64,000 nucleotides of DNA, taken from Pachyseris speciosa (lineage: Eukaryota; Cnidaria; Anthozoa; Scleractinia; Pachyseridae). Made by a program: the position numbers and the translations under genes. Shown piece by piece: positions 1 to 8,762 of the stretch. The DNA lies in assembly GCA_016490735.1 (NCBI GenBank), contig JAEMWC010001356.1, positions 62,001 to 126,000 on the forward strand. The letters are read 5' to 3'. Positions within the stretch are counted from its first letter, which is position 1. Each line of letters opens with the position of its first letter. The notes beneath the pieces are model-generated. The model saw only the letters and a list, made by a program, of their open reading frames with translations, did no database searches and had not been told where the DNA came from.

Positions 1-451
1 CGGAAGAAAGGAGGTTGCTGGAAACGTTGGTGCGACGAGCGGGGCTTTCAAACAAGTGCGCGCCGATGCGTTGTTGTCCTTCGGCGAACGAGCAACAGTC
101 GCGGAAAGTAAAAAAAGAAACTTTAAAAAACGATTTCGCGTTTTATTTTTTCAATGGCACAATAAACTTGAACTTAAAAACAAACGTTTTGCGGTACGGC
201 CCTTGGGCCGCGAGAAAATGCACTGTAAATACTGCGTGTAAAAAGTTGCATATATTTATTTCGTAAAAAAAAATTACTTGCAATTGTGGGTTTCGTTTTT
301 TTGTTTATGCGCACTATATTCGCCTTTCGCATGTTAATATATATGTGGTATATAAAAAACAATAAAGGTTATTACGCAAAATAACTCGTGTGCGTTTTTT
401 TGTTATTGTCGTTGTTGCCGTTCTTGCCTTCTTTATTATAAAAATCAGCAA
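1..451. other. Left edge, no confident gene
   Basis: No complete gene is seen. Plus-strand frames are open from the edge to stops at 109-111 and 239-241, so the 3' end of an upstream plus-strand gene may lie here; I cannot say which frame is coding. AATAAA signals occur on the plus strand at 161-166 and 361-366. On the minus strand an AATAAA at 437-432 lies 15 nt beyond the stop of the next gene and probably ends its transcript. From about 240 to 430 the sequence is AT-rich, as in other gaps of this window. Confidence 0.4.
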
Positions 452-1303
452 CTAGTCGCTCGTCTGCTCAATCGGTATTAAAAACGAAACTCTTTTTTTA
501 GGCCGTTCTAACGCGCGCTCGGTTTCTTCCTCGTTTTCGTAAACACTTTCGTCCGCTTGACTCTTCAGCCGCTTCCACGCGCGCTTGGGTTCTTCCTCTC
601 TTTCAACTTCTTCCTCTTTTTCGTTTTCGCAAATTTCTCCCTCTTCCATTTCGCTCGTTTCTTCTCGTCGTTCATTCGCTCGGTTTTCTTGCGAACGACG
701 CGCCAGATTAAAGGGAACGCACTTCTTGCCGTGCACGACCACCAGCAAGTCGTTTTCGACGTCCAGTTCGCTCTGAGCGAAAAAGCCCTTGTCGACTATT
801 GATTTTTTTAACGAGAGTAGCTCCTCTCGAAAGTAAACGGTATAGTCGAAATATTTCCAATGCCGCGCTCGTAGTCTGCGGCCGTCCACGATGCCGTCGC
901 ACGCCGTCTGTAACGCGGAAAATTCTTGAGAATCGCCGTTGCAACAGCGCAAAACGACCATGAATCCCAAAACGCTCAGGCACTCGCTAACCGGGAAGAG
1001 TATTCGCGTGAGATTGATGAACGCGTCTTCTTGCAGCCAGAGTTCTATGGATTCGACCCACGTTTTGTCGCGAAGCGTTTCCGAAACCAGCGCGATCTTG
1101 TGACCGATTTGCACGTTGCGGCTCGTAAAACTAGAGGCGTTCGTTTGTCCTCTGGCCAAAGACACGGCGCGCACCAAAATGGCCTTCTCGTTTGCGGGAA
1201 TTGGTCTACGGGGTCCTTTTAAGAGATTTTGAAGAATTTCAATCTTTTTGCAGGGAGTTTCGAGTGCCACCTTTTCTTCCCCGAGAAGGAGTGCGTTTGC
1301 CAT
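452..1303 (-). CDS. Unknown protein with Glu/Lys-rich C-terminal tail, 283 aa
   Basis: I do not recognise a family. The reading frame stays open well upstream, but the first sensible ATG is at 1303 (protein begins MANALLLGEE); the upstream extension is basic and low-complexity and overlaps the start of the next plus-strand gene. The first 190 residues look globular, with hydrophobic segments such as LSVLGFMVVL. The last 90 residues are dominated by Glu, Lys and Arg and look disordered. A minus-strand AATAAA lies 15 nt past the stop. It is divergent from the gene at 1538, with 234 bp between the two starts, room for a shared control region. Confidence 0.7.
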   Translation of the reverse strand: MANALLLGEEKVALETPCKKIEILQNLLKGPRRPIPANEKAILVRAVSLARGQTNASSFTSRNVQIGHKIALVSETLRDKTWVESIELWLQEDAFINLTRILFPVSECLSVLGFMVVLRCCNGDSQEFSALQTACDGIVDGRRLRARHWKYFDYTVYFREELLSLKKSIVDKGFFAQSELDVENDLLVVVHGKKCVPFNLARRSQENRANERREETSEMEEGEICENEKEEEVEREEEPKRAWKRLKSQADESVYENEEETERALERPKKRVSFLIPIEQTSD

Positions 1304-1537
1304 GATTATTTTTTTTCGTTTCTTTACCCGTTTGCAATGTCGTCCCGCTCTAATAAACGACCAAAAAAAAAACGCGCCTTCGACGTTAGTTTGCGTCGAC
1401 GACGAGTAACGAGTGACTCCAAAAAAAACGCCCATTTTTTTTTTGTCGAATGCGTTGCGCAAACCCAAATTTCGTTCGATTTTTAACGCGTTCATAAAAA
1501 ACCAAAAAAACCCCCACGTCTGAGCCGAAAAATCGCC

Positions 1538-2218
1538 ATGGACGGTTTGTCGCACGACGACCATTTTGCGTTCGTTGCGGCGGCCGTGGTCTATTCGCCC
1601 GACGAAACGAGACCGATATTTCGAGAGATCGCCTTTGCGCGCAACCCGCACAAAGTAACGGTAAAAACCATGACCGCGACCAACGTTTGGCGATTCCAAA
1701 ATCCCTTCACCTTCGTACAGCTCGACGAAAGGCGCAGAGACGAAGAAAACTTTGCTCGAAAAAAAATACACGGCTTGAAGTACTCGTCCAGCCGATACGA
1801 ATGGTCGTGCTTTCCTTTAAAGCAATACGAGGTATTTTGGATGGTTAAGGAGTGTTGGGAAGGATGGCGTCGAAAAAATGTAGAAAACAAACCGACGACG
1901 GTATTTTACTACCAAACGGAAGTGGGGTCCCTGCTAAAATTGCTGGGCATTCCGTGCGTCGACATTACGAAAGTGCCCGAGGGAAACGCGTTCGATCCTT
2001 ACGCGCGCAACGAAGAAGACGACGAGGACGAACATCCTTGCTATTTGCGTCACGACTTTGAGTTACCGTGCCAAGCGACTCTGGCCGACAGATGGGTAAA
2101 ACAAGTATACAACATTTTAAAAGAGGCGTCGAAAAAAAGCGACGGGCTCCGTAAAAACGGCGCGGTGCAAAAAGCGGGCGACGACAAAGACAAGGGCGCC
2201 ATGAACGACGTGGATTAA
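1538..2218 (+). CDS. Unknown protein, 226 aa
   Basis: No family recognised. The ATG at 1538 opens a clean frame of 226 codons. The protein looks soluble, with aromatic-rich stretches (WMVKECWEGW near residue 105) and an acidic cluster (NEEDDEDEH) near residue 155. The last 30 residues are Lys/Asp-rich and probably disordered. An AATAAA at 2257-2262 lies 39 nt beyond the stop. No signal peptide or membrane segment is visible. Confidence 0.75.
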   Translation: MDGLSHDDHFAFVAAAVVYSPDETRPIFREIAFARNPHKVTVKTMTATNVWRFQNPFTFVQLDERRRDEENFARKKIHGLKYSSSRYEWSCFPLKQYEVFWMVKECWEGWRRKNVENKPTTVFYYQTEVGSLLKLLGIPCVDITKVPEGNAFDPYARNEEDDEDEHPCYLRHDFELPCQATLADRWVKQVYNILKEASKKSDGLRKNGAVQKAGDDKDKGAMNDVD

Positions 2219-2490
2219 ATCGCTAGCCGAAATGTCACTTTTCTCTTATAAAGACAAATAAACCGAATCGCCGTATTTGCAAAATTAAAAAAATGTAAAT
2301 GGTGTCCTCATTTTTTTTGCAAAAATTTTTTAAAGGAGTCTTGACTCGGAGCGCCTACTTCGCTCGCCCAGTTTAATTCAAAAAACTAATTTAGGCAATT
2401 GCATCCTTCTTTTTATTTTATTTTCCACGACGCGCAATCGTCGACGTAACACTGCACCGTAAAGTCGCAACGTGTCATGCGACGTAATTG

Positions 2491-2659
2491 TGACGTTTTT
2501 TTAATGACGTACTAAATTCGTCAAGCAAGCGAGGTCGTGACGTGTTTTGTTTTTTGTTTTTGTTTTTATACGTAGTTGCAATAACAAGTATACACGTAAC
2601 AAAATTTGTTTTTACCGAGTCGTCGTGACGTTTTTCGCCGCAAAATGTAATCGTGACGT
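2491..2659. promoter_or_regulatory. Cluster of five TGACGT (CRE-like) motifs
   Basis: TGACGT hexamers start at 2491, 2505, 2538, 2626 and 2654, all on the plus strand, with a TGACGG at 2666. Five copies in about 170 bp is far above chance for a hexamer. TGACGT is the core of the ATF/CREB bZIP site, and such motifs sit in enhancer repeats of some insect DNA viruses. The cluster lies 60-240 bp upstream of the TATA box of the RING gene at 2812, in a 593-bp gap, so it is probably an enhancer for that gene. The role is inferred. Confidence 0.6.
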
Positions 2660-2725
2660 CTATGGTGACGGTTTTTAAAACAATCGACGTCGTCGACCGC
2701 GTCGTTCGTTCGTTCAGTCCGCGCG

Positions 2726-2759
2726 CATAAAAGCAAGGCAGCCACCTCGGTTTTGCAGT
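2726..2759 (+). promoter_or_regulatory. TATA-like box and CAGT initiator of the RING gene
   Basis: A TATA-like CATAAAAG at 2726-2733 is followed about 30 nt later by CAGT at 2756-2759. This is the spacing of a TATA plus initiator core promoter of the arthropod type. The ATG of the RING gene lies 53 nt downstream of the CAGT. The same layout appears upstream of the gene at 5867. Confidence 0.6.
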
Positions 2760-2811
2760 TCGCCAACGGCAGTCTAACTAGAGCGGTCGAGCAGTTTGTT
2801 ATAAAGCAGCC

Positions 2812-3357
2812 ATGGAAGAGAGAAAATGTTTCACTTGTCAAAATTTCTTGCCGGTCGCAGCGCGTTCGAATCAAGGCACCTACCGTCGAACTTGCTGTTC
2901 GATATTTTTGCACCACACTTGCGTCCGCAACACGGATCTCGGCGACTGTCCGTCTTGCGGCGTCTCCCCCTTCGGTTTAATTTGGGAACCCTTGGAAGTG
3001 GCGCCACAACCCGAACTCGTCGTCATAGACAGTTCGGACGACGAGGATTTGGTTCCCCCGAGAGCAAAAAGGGCGAGAGTGCAGGAGTGTTGCGTTGTTT
3101 GCATGGAAGAAGAGAGGGCGCAAGATCCGTTGCTGGAAGCTCGTTGTTGCCGTCAATTGGGGCACGTTTCGTGCCTTCGTAGGTACTACGAAATACCCGC
3201 CGAGTGCAGAACCATAACGGAGCGCCAATCGGTGGCGAGGAAGAAGGGCATTCCCAAGTGTTTTGTTTGTCGAGAAAGGCACTCGAACGGAGTGGCGGGA
3301 ATGGAAAACTTGGTGCCGGCGCTACTACCGAAGGTGACGGGAAGGAGAGGCGAATGA
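2812..3357 (+). CDS. Double RING-like zinc finger protein with SUMO-interacting-type motif, 181 aa
   Basis: Probable E3 ubiquitin ligase. A first Cys/His cluster uses C6-x2-C9, C28/C29, H35, C37 and C46-x2-C49. A second uses C94-x2-C97, C112/C113, H118-x2-C121 and C150-x2-C153. Between them residues 70-79 read VVIDSSDDED, a hydrophobic core followed by Ser and acidic residues, which is the textbook form of a SUMO-interacting motif. A basic KRAR (86-89) may be a nuclear signal. RING plus SIM is the layout of SUMO-targeted ubiquitin ligases, including some viral transactivators. The start at 2812 fits the promoter at 2726-2759. The stop overlaps the next start as ATGA (3354-3357). Ligase activity and SUMO binding are inferred. 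Confidence 0.8.
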   Translation: MEERKCFTCQNFLPVAARSNQGTYRRTCCSIFLHHTCVRNTDLGDCPSCGVSPFGLIWEPLEVAPQPELVVIDSSDDEDLVPPRAKRARVQECCVVCMEEERAQDPLLEARCCRQLGHVSCLRRYYEIPAECRTITERQSVARKKGIPKCFVCRERHSNGVAGMENLVPALLPKVTGRRGE

Positions 3358-3860
3358 CGGCCGCGATAGCCAACGAGGCGATGGACGCTTGGTTTGTCAT
3401 GTTCGAACAGCAGATCAATAACCAATTTAAACATTGCCATCATTTCATGACAATAAACAATATAACGGGTTGGGTCATGAGAAAGGACAGAAAGATGGAC
3501 GTATTCCCTCTTCCCGGTTCCGGACAACGAATGAAAATCGGTTACTTTAAAGAGGAACTGACGAAGGGAATCAAACGAATGATTCGGAAATGGGCGGGAT
3601 TACCGGTGAATCGCGCTCAATTTTCCAAACACACGTGCGACAGGTTTTGTTTGGACGACGTCGTGGAAGTGGCACTGACGATGAGCGTGACCAATTCGTA
3701 CTACGAAAAAAGAAAGGTGGACGCATTGCCCTTTGGCATTGAAAAAGTCTTGACCGAACTATCGACGTGGGAATTGAGCGGGCACTTCTTCGACTTCGAA
3801 GACGTAACGCTGACTTTTAATAGCAAATGTACCAAGTGGATCAATAAGCGCGTTGCGTAA
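3354..3860 (+). CDS. Unknown protein, 168 aa, coupled to the RING gene
   Basis: No family recognised. The first ATG of the frame is at 3354 and shares the tetranucleotide ATGA with the stop of the RING gene, so both are probably read from one transcript by termination-reinitiation or leaky scanning. The protein has a mix of basic and aromatic residues with scattered Cys/His (CHHF near 28, CDRFC near 99), but no clear zinc-binding spacing. Tandem 3' sequences with AATAAA at 3948 and 4016 follow. Confidence 0.7.
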   Translation: MTAAIANEAMDAWFVMFEQQINNQFKHCHHFMTINNITGWVMRKDRKMDVFPLPGSGQRMKIGYFKEELTKGIKRMIRKWAGLPVNRAQFSKHTCDRFCLDDVVEVALTMSVTNSYYEKRKVDALPFGIEKVLTELSTWELSGHFFDFEDVTLTFNSKCTKWINKRVA

Positions 3861-3892
3861 ATTAATTCAAACGAACAGCGTCAAAGTAATGT

Positions 3893-4021
3893 GGCCGCGT
3901 GGAACGCACAAAAACTTTATTGTTAAAGCGCTTATGTTTTTAATGTTAATAAACTTTAAATTGCAATATTTTGCGGTTTGTCGGCCGCGTGGAACACAAA
4001 ACTTTTTTTAACGTTAATAAA
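3893..4021 (+). repeat. Imperfect tandem repeat carrying two polyadenylation signals
   Basis: GGCCGCGTGGAAC occurs at 3893 and again at 3983, each followed by an A/T-rich stretch ending in GTTAATAAA. The AATAAA signals are at 3948-3953 and 4016-4021. The 90-bp spacing suggests duplication of the 3' end of the 2812-3860 transcription unit. The two copies have diverged by several indels. Confidence 0.55.
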
Positions 4022-4130
4022 AATTTTTAATATAACCTCGTGTGCCGTAAGTGTCGTTTTGTTTTTTAAACCAAGTTCAAACGTCGTTTTTTTTATTGCA
4101 TTGCCCAACGCAAAAATACAACCACTGAAA

Positions 4131-5324
4131 CTATGAATCACTCAACAGCACCTCGAGAACCTCGTTGGTCGTGAATCCGCGTTCGTCGATTCTATTCAAG
4201 ATGCGGAGTAACTCGTCCAAATCCATCATTTTGCAGCTTGCCGTCTCGCTGCGAAAATTCTCTGCGCACTTTTTTACCCACTTCCACCACGCGCGTTCCT
4301 CTTTCGTTTCCTCTTCGTCTCTGTTGTCCCACGGCGGTAAATTGTCGTCCCTTAACGCGTACGTCAATCGTTTGGGTTTGCCCTCTTCGTCGTAAGATAT
4401 GCGACGAGACGTCAAGGCGTCCACGTCCAACAGTTTGCAGTACCGCTCCAAAGCCCGACGATCGCCAATTTGTTCTCGAAACATTTCTCTCACGGCGTCG
4501 AGTCCGTTCCATCCTCCGGTTTCGTACAAGACGTAAAACAATTGCAGAAGGCTCAGGCATCTGTTCATTTCCGCCACGTTGGCCCGACGTTCGCCGTCCA
4601 TTTCGCGGTACTTCGAACACTCCTCTCCGTTCCCTTTTTTGGCCAAATCGTGCAGTAAAAGAAGCAACTTGGTGTCTCGCGCGCACGTCTGTTCTAGACG
4701 TCTGCACACCGCACTCAAATACTCCAACGGAATTTCAACGGCGTCGGCGGCAACCTCTGCGGCGATTCGTTTCTTGTACTTTTGCCAAAAACTGTAGCCG
4801 AGCATGCGAACGTTGCTTTTAAATTTCGTCCAGACGACTATTTTGCTCCTGCGGTCGCTGTCGATGGGAAAAATGTACTTCAACAACAGGGGGCAATGAA
4901 AGGTCACTAACTTGTTTACGTCGCCGACCACTTCATTTCCTCTAATTGACTCTTCCTTCAAAAAAATGGCCAGTGCATCGAAATCGGAAGGAAAAGGAGG
5001 AGGCTCTTTAACGGACCACGCTTTACTCAAGGCAAACGCAATTTTCTTTAAATCTTGCGAGGTCAGCGACTCGGGCACGGGCGCGGACGCAAGCGCGGCA
5101 TCGTTTTCGGCAATTGCTCCGTCGACGTCGAAAAAATGAGGCGAAGATTTTTCGTCGAACCACACTTTTTTTAAAGCAAACGCAGTCGCCCTAAATTCGT
5201 GCGAGGCCTTTGCAAAGGTACCCGACGCGTTTAAAATCAAGTCGGAAGCCGTGCGAAGCGCCTCGTTTCGAATCATTTCGTCGGTCGTGGGTATCACCAA
5301 CTTGAGGTTAAACTTATTTTTCAT
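4131..5324 (-). CDS. Unknown protein with internal repeat, 397 aa
   Basis: No family recognised. The ATG at 5324 starts a clean frame. Residues about 40-75 and 93-125 resemble each other, sharing FAL-x-K-x-W, a following Glu, a Pro/Phe pair and an Asp-x-Asp/Phe-Asp-Ala segment, so the N-terminal region probably arose by internal duplication. The rest is helical and charged with a Leu-rich segment (LLLLLHDLAKKG near 223). No membrane segment is seen. The upstream gap holds the second TGACGT cluster, which could serve both this gene and the plus-strand gene at 5867. Confidence 0.75.
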   Translation of the reverse strand: MKNKFNLKLVIPTTDEMIRNEALRTASDLILNASGTFAKASHEFRATAFALKKVWFDEKSSPHFFDVDGAIAENDAALASAPVPESLTSQDLKKIAFALSKAWSVKEPPPFPSDFDALAIFLKEESIRGNEVVGDVNKLVTFHCPLLLKYIFPIDSDRRSKIVVWTKFKSNVRMLGYSFWQKYKKRIAAEVAADAVEIPLEYLSAVCRRLEQTCARDTKLLLLLHDLAKKGNGEECSKYREMDGERRANVAEMNRCLSLLQLFYVLYETGGWNGLDAVREMFREQIGDRRALERYCKLLDVDALTSRRISYDEEGKPKRLTYALRDDNLPPWDNRDEEETKEERAWWKWVKKCAENFRSETASCKMMDLDELLRILNRIDERGFTTNEVLEVLLSDS

Positions 5325-5455
5325 TCTTAAAAATTGCTCGTGCTTGAAAAACGGACAAAAAAGAAGCGAACGGCAATGCGAATTCGTGTTTTTTATTTAT
5401 AGGGTTTTTTTACGCGCAATGCACGACGGTACATTACAACGGCACTTTTTTTCGA

Positions 5456-5655
5456 TGACGTCGGTACGACAACGTCACAGTTTTGTTGCATACAAAACAA
5501 TCGCGACCAATGTCGCGCGTAATAAACGTCACGTTCGTCGTCGCGTACGAACAAAATACGCAATAATTACGCCCAATGACGTGCTTGGTGACTCGTTTTT
5601 TTTTAAAAATCCTACAACGTTAGAACATTTTGTTTTTATTGTAACTTAAACGTCA
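5456..5655. promoter_or_regulatory. Second cluster of CRE-like TGACGT motifs
   Basis: TGACGT or its complement ACGTCA occurs at 5456, 5472, 5526, 5577 and 5650, five copies in 200 bp in both orientations. The cluster sits between divergent genes (starts at 5324 minus and 5867 plus), directly upstream of the duplicated promoter at 5697-5830. It matches the cluster at 2491-2659 in motif and in position relative to a TATA/CAGT promoter, so both probably respond to the same bZIP-type factor. Function is inferred. Confidence 0.6.
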
Positions 5656-5696
5656 CCCATAATTTTTCGTTACGTGTAAATTTATTCACAGTTTTT

Positions 5697-5830
5697 GTTC
5701 TTTAGTTTGGCGGCCAAAGACGAGAGTATAAAAAGCACGAATTGCCGCACAAATTGTTTCAGTGTTCTTTAATTTGGTAGCCAAGAACGAGAGTATAAAA
5801 AGCACGAATTGCCGCACGAGTTCTTTCAGT
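5697..5830 (+). promoter_or_regulatory. Tandem 67-bp duplicated core promoter
   Basis: Two direct copies of a 67-bp unit (5697-5763 and 5764-5830) each contain TATAAAAAG (5727 and 5794) and end in TTTCAGT (CAGT at 5760 and 5827), giving 33 nt from TATA to CAGT in both. The copies differ at about ten positions. The layout is a TATA plus arthropod-type initiator promoter present twice, so the gene at 5867 may have two transcription starts 67 nt apart. Confidence 0.75.
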
Positions 5831-5866
5831 TTTAACACGAGCTTTAGCAGTGGTGATACTTTTACT

Positions 5867-6571
5867 ATGGAAGAAAACGACCGCAAAAAAGAGGAACAGA
5901 AACACGACGGCGTTTGGAGCAGCCATTTTTGGAACCAATTTCCATTGGAAGAAGACAATGCCGACGAATTTGCCGATGCGAGTTGCGAAGACGACAAAGC
6001 GCAAGAAAACGAACAACTTTTGGCCAAACTCTGGAAAGAATCCGTCAACATCGAAAAACGGGAACGTCGATTGTGGCAACGACGATTTCGACTGCTTTTT
6101 AAGAACTTTCTGTGCACCAATTGCGCGGAGGATCAAAAGATGGCGTGGTCCAGTGACCTGTACGAAAAAATTGAAAAATGGACACCGAGGGATTGTTGCA
6201 AGTTTCACTCGTGGCATTTAACTTTCGTCGACAATCCCCACGACGAGTGCGTTAAGAATCCCGCGTATCCGGTAAACGTAAAAATTTTGAACGCCCAGTT
6301 TGCACCGAACGAACTTTTCGAACAAGACGAGGCGGCGTCGCTCGACATTGAATATTTGCAAGTGGCGTTTTTACAGGAACAACAAAGACGAAGAACGTGG
6401 CAGACTCGCTTTTTGCAGTTGTTGCTTTGTCTACTGTGCCTAGACTGCATTGACGATCTTGGCAGCGCGTGGTTTTACTGCCGATACGAAAAGGCTAAAG
6501 AATGGACTCCAAGTTGCGGCGTCTGTAACGTGAACGTAAACCGTTGTTTGCTCGAAAACGAAAACGAGTGA
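5867..6571 (+). CDS. Unknown protein with two copies of a Cys/Trp domain, 234 aa
   Basis: No family recognised. The first ATG after the CAGT initiator is at 5867. Residues about 67-110 and 175-217 are two copies of one domain with the shared pattern RR-x-WQ-x-RF, then Leu-rich helix, C-x2-C, an acidic residue, AW, YEK, WTP and a final Cys. The cysteines (83, 86, 110 and 191, 194, 217) suggest metal binding or disulphides. The first 60 residues are acidic. Its duplicated strong promoter and the CRE-like cluster suggest an early regulatory or host-interaction protein; that role is inference. Confidence 0.75.
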   Translation: MEENDRKKEEQKHDGVWSSHFWNQFPLEEDNADEFADASCEDDKAQENEQLLAKLWKESVNIEKRERRLWQRRFRLLFKNFLCTNCAEDQKMAWSSDLYEKIEKWTPRDCCKFHSWHLTFVDNPHDECVKNPAYPVNVKILNAQFAPNELFEQDEAASLDIEYLQVAFLQEQQRRRTWQTRFLQLLLCLLCLDCIDDLGSAWFYCRYEKAKEWTPSCGVCNVNVNRCLLENENE

Positions 6572-6720
6572 CGCCGATTAAAAAAAGTTGTAAAAAAAAA
6601 ACGTAAATAATTAAAATGGTCAATTTAAAAAAACGAGACTTTTTTTTTTTTGCGAGCAACACCTTAAACTAAATTAGGCGAATTGTGTATATATTTAAAA
6701 AATGCTCAATAAATATTTAT

Positions 6721-6772
<52 letters not shown>

Positions 6773-6883
6773 ATGTGTATGTATATATATATATGTAATA
6801 TGTATGTATTGTATGTACGTACCCTTAAGCGTACCATTTACTAAGGCGCAAAAAGAAAATAACGTTTTAAAAATATTCGCGTC
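6572..6883. repeat. AT-rich gap with TA-dinucleotide microsatellite
   Basis: This 312-bp gap has no gene. It contains a long TA repeat at about 6725-6769, followed by TATATA and TATGTA runs to about 6810. Similar TA arrays occur at 29767-29800, 30683-30795, 31018-31070 and 39858-39880. No promoter motif is evident just upstream of the gene at 6884. Confidence 0.7.
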
Positions 6884-7741
6884 ATGAGATTCGTAAACGT
6901 CGCAGTATCCGACATTGCCCCGCTACTCGGCGCGCACCCGTTTTGTTCCAAACTGGCCGCACTCGAAAAAATTCGTCGACGGGGAGGAATTCAATGGTGT
7001 GCCAAAAAGTCGTCGTCCGGTGGAAGGTTCGACGAATTTGCAGCGATTCGTCGCCTCCCCGCCTCGCGCGCTTTTTTAAAACGACTCGAGGGTTCCCCGA
7101 AGACGTTTGCAAATGAACAAAACGGGGAACATTTGCTGCTTTCCGCGGAGAACAAAATTTTGGGCGACGTTCTGGCGGCAAACGTCGCTGCATCGAAACG
7201 ATTAATTTCCTCGTTTGTAAACACGGAGTTGGGTAAGACAATGGAAATCGAAGTGATTCGCGCGCTCGAAACGAACGCCGAGTACCAATTTCGAGACTTT
7301 CAGCGGTGTTACGAACGCACGTGGACTCATCCGAAGAGCAAGTCCACGAAAGTGCATCTCGTGGGTTTTGCGGATGCCACCTTTTGCGATTTTAAAGGAA
7401 AAACGGGCATCTTGGAAGTGAAATATCGTCGCCGGGGTCTCGCGAACGTTTCGCGTCACGAAACGATTCAACTAAAGACTTATTTGACGCTGGCCAAATG
7501 CGATTACGGCATTCTCGTCCAGAGTTTTGCGGGGCAAATTAGCAAGAAGCGCGTGAGACGCAACGACGACTGGTTTTATCGCGTCGCAAAACGCGTCATC
7601 GACGCCGCCGCGTTACGAATAGCTCGAAAAATTCGAACCGGCTCGAAAACGAAGAAGAAAAAGAAAAAGAAGACGAACGGGCGCGCGTTGAGAGCGTCGA
7701 CCGGTCGAGGCAGACCATGCCGGTGGAAAGGCAACAATTAA
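6884..7741 (+). CDS. PD-(D/E)XK nuclease, YqaJ/exonuclease-like, 285 aa
   Basis: Probable DNA exonuclease of the lambda-exonuclease/YqaJ/herpes alkaline nuclease fold. Motifs in order: N-terminal SDIAPLLGAHPFCS (9-22), typical of YqaJ proteins; the acidic helix TELGKTMEIE (114-123); catalytic Asp164 in GFADA; E178-V-K180 in GILEVKY; Gln196 in QLKTYL. The C-terminus (250-285) is a very basic tail with a Lys run, likely DNA binding or nuclear import. The N-terminal motif is shared with the nuclease at 51913, so the two are probably paralogues. It may act in recombination or maturation of replicating DNA. Its last 25 nt overlap the next gene. Confidence 0.85.
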   Translation: MRFVNVAVSDIAPLLGAHPFCSKLAALEKIRRRGGIQWCAKKSSSGGRFDEFAAIRRLPASRAFLKRLEGSPKTFANEQNGEHLLLSAENKILGDVLAANVAASKRLISSFVNTELGKTMEIEVIRALETNAEYQFRDFQRCYERTWTHPKSKSTKVHLVGFADATFCDFKGKTGILEVKYRRRGLANVSRHETIQLKTYLTLAKCDYGILVQSFAGQISKKRVRRNDDWFYRVAKRVIDAAALRIARKIRTGSKTKKKKKKKTNGRALRASTGRGRPCRWKGNN

Positions 7742-8751
7742 TTTTTTTCGCGTACTTTTATTCTTCCTCGTACAGGGAGTTCGCGTTGTTGGCTAACGAC
7801 AACGCGACCTCGTCCGTGCTGTGTCCCGACTCCGCGGTAAAAGTGTGGGAAGACGGTTTTTTGCAGTTTACGGCGGCCAGGTGTCAATCGGCCGCCAAAG
7901 ACGGACTACCGCCCCTCACGATTGCAATCGACGCAAACACGGGAGAAGAGCAACAATTTTCGGAACTGGAACGGTTATCCGCGGCGGAGTTTTTGACCCT
8001 CTTTGCCCAACTGGTGCGTTCCGATAGGAAGTGGCGCGTAAAAACGGAACAGGATGAAAGCGCGGATCAATGGTCCAATCCTTGCATCGAGGTTTTGACG
8101 ACGCGATTAAAAACGGGACAATGGGACGGAGCCGAAAAGATTCCAGAAATCGAGCGGTTGCTCGAAGCGGGAACGGACGACGTTTCGGTGGCCGTCGCCG
8201 TGTGTTTTGCTCACGAGTTATGGGGCACGCACTTAATCGAAGAGAGAATGGCCGTGCACGTCGACAGGATTCTCGGAAAGGGTCTCGCCACAAAAACGAC
8301 CGCTCGCATTGAGCGAGTCGCGCAAGCGACGGAAGCCTTTCGCCCCAGACGCGAACTCGTGGCGGCGTTTGCGGATCCCGCACCGTTCGGATTAAACCAC
8401 CCTCGAGAATCGGTGTTGCATTATTCCACGCCGTTGTTGCGCGCTCTGCCGATCGGGCCGGTCGTTTTTGGATCCCGCGAACACCGTCGCCTGTTAAAAT
8501 TTGCGCCCTTGATTAAATCTCTGTCTCGCACGAGAGATTCGTGCCCGGCTCGTTCCATGTGCCTCGACGACGTGGAATGGTGCATGGAGGTATATCGACT
8601 TTCGGTGGAAACAATGCGATGTCGATGCAAGGACAGACGCGGCATGGATCACTTGTTGTGCAATCGACCGCATTTGCGAGTTCCCGTCGCCTGGAGACGA
8701 AGTTACAACAAGATGGGCATAGAATCCATCGACGATCTAGTGGTGCATTAG
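7717..8751 (+). CDS. Unknown protein, 344 aa
   Basis: No family recognised. The ATG at 7717 overlaps the end of the nuclease gene by 25 nt in another frame, suggesting a shared transcript. The protein looks globular and soluble. Its C-terminal third has a Cys/His-rich stretch (CRCKDRRGMDHLLC near residue 303) that may bind metal. It ends 11 bp before the convergent gene at 8763. It could work with the nuclease given the overlap, but nothing in the sequence proves this. Confidence 0.75.
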   Translation: MPVERQQLIFFAYFYSSSYREFALLANDNATSSVLCPDSAVKVWEDGFLQFTAARCQSAAKDGLPPLTIAIDANTGEEQQFSELERLSAAEFLTLFAQLVRSDRKWRVKTEQDESADQWSNPCIEVLTTRLKTGQWDGAEKIPEIERLLEAGTDDVSVAVAVCFAHELWGTHLIEERMAVHVDRILGKGLATKTTARIERVAQATEAFRPRRELVAAFADPAPFGLNHPRESVLHYSTPLLRALPIGPVVFGSREHRRLLKFAPLIKSLSRTRDSCPARSMCLDDVEWCMEVYRLSVETMRCRCKDRRGMDHLLCNRPHLRVPVAWRRSYNKMGIESIDDLVVH

Positions 8752-8762
8752 ATATTTGTTCG

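Noticed and set aside
4192..4822. Long open frames antisense or overlapping the 5324 gene
   Set aside because: They mirror the codon bias of the real gene, are Arg/Ser-rich, and lack promoters or sensible starts.
6725..6810. TA arrays as telomere or CRISPR repeats
   Set aside because: They are simple dinucleotide microsatellites inside the contig with no spacers or end structure.
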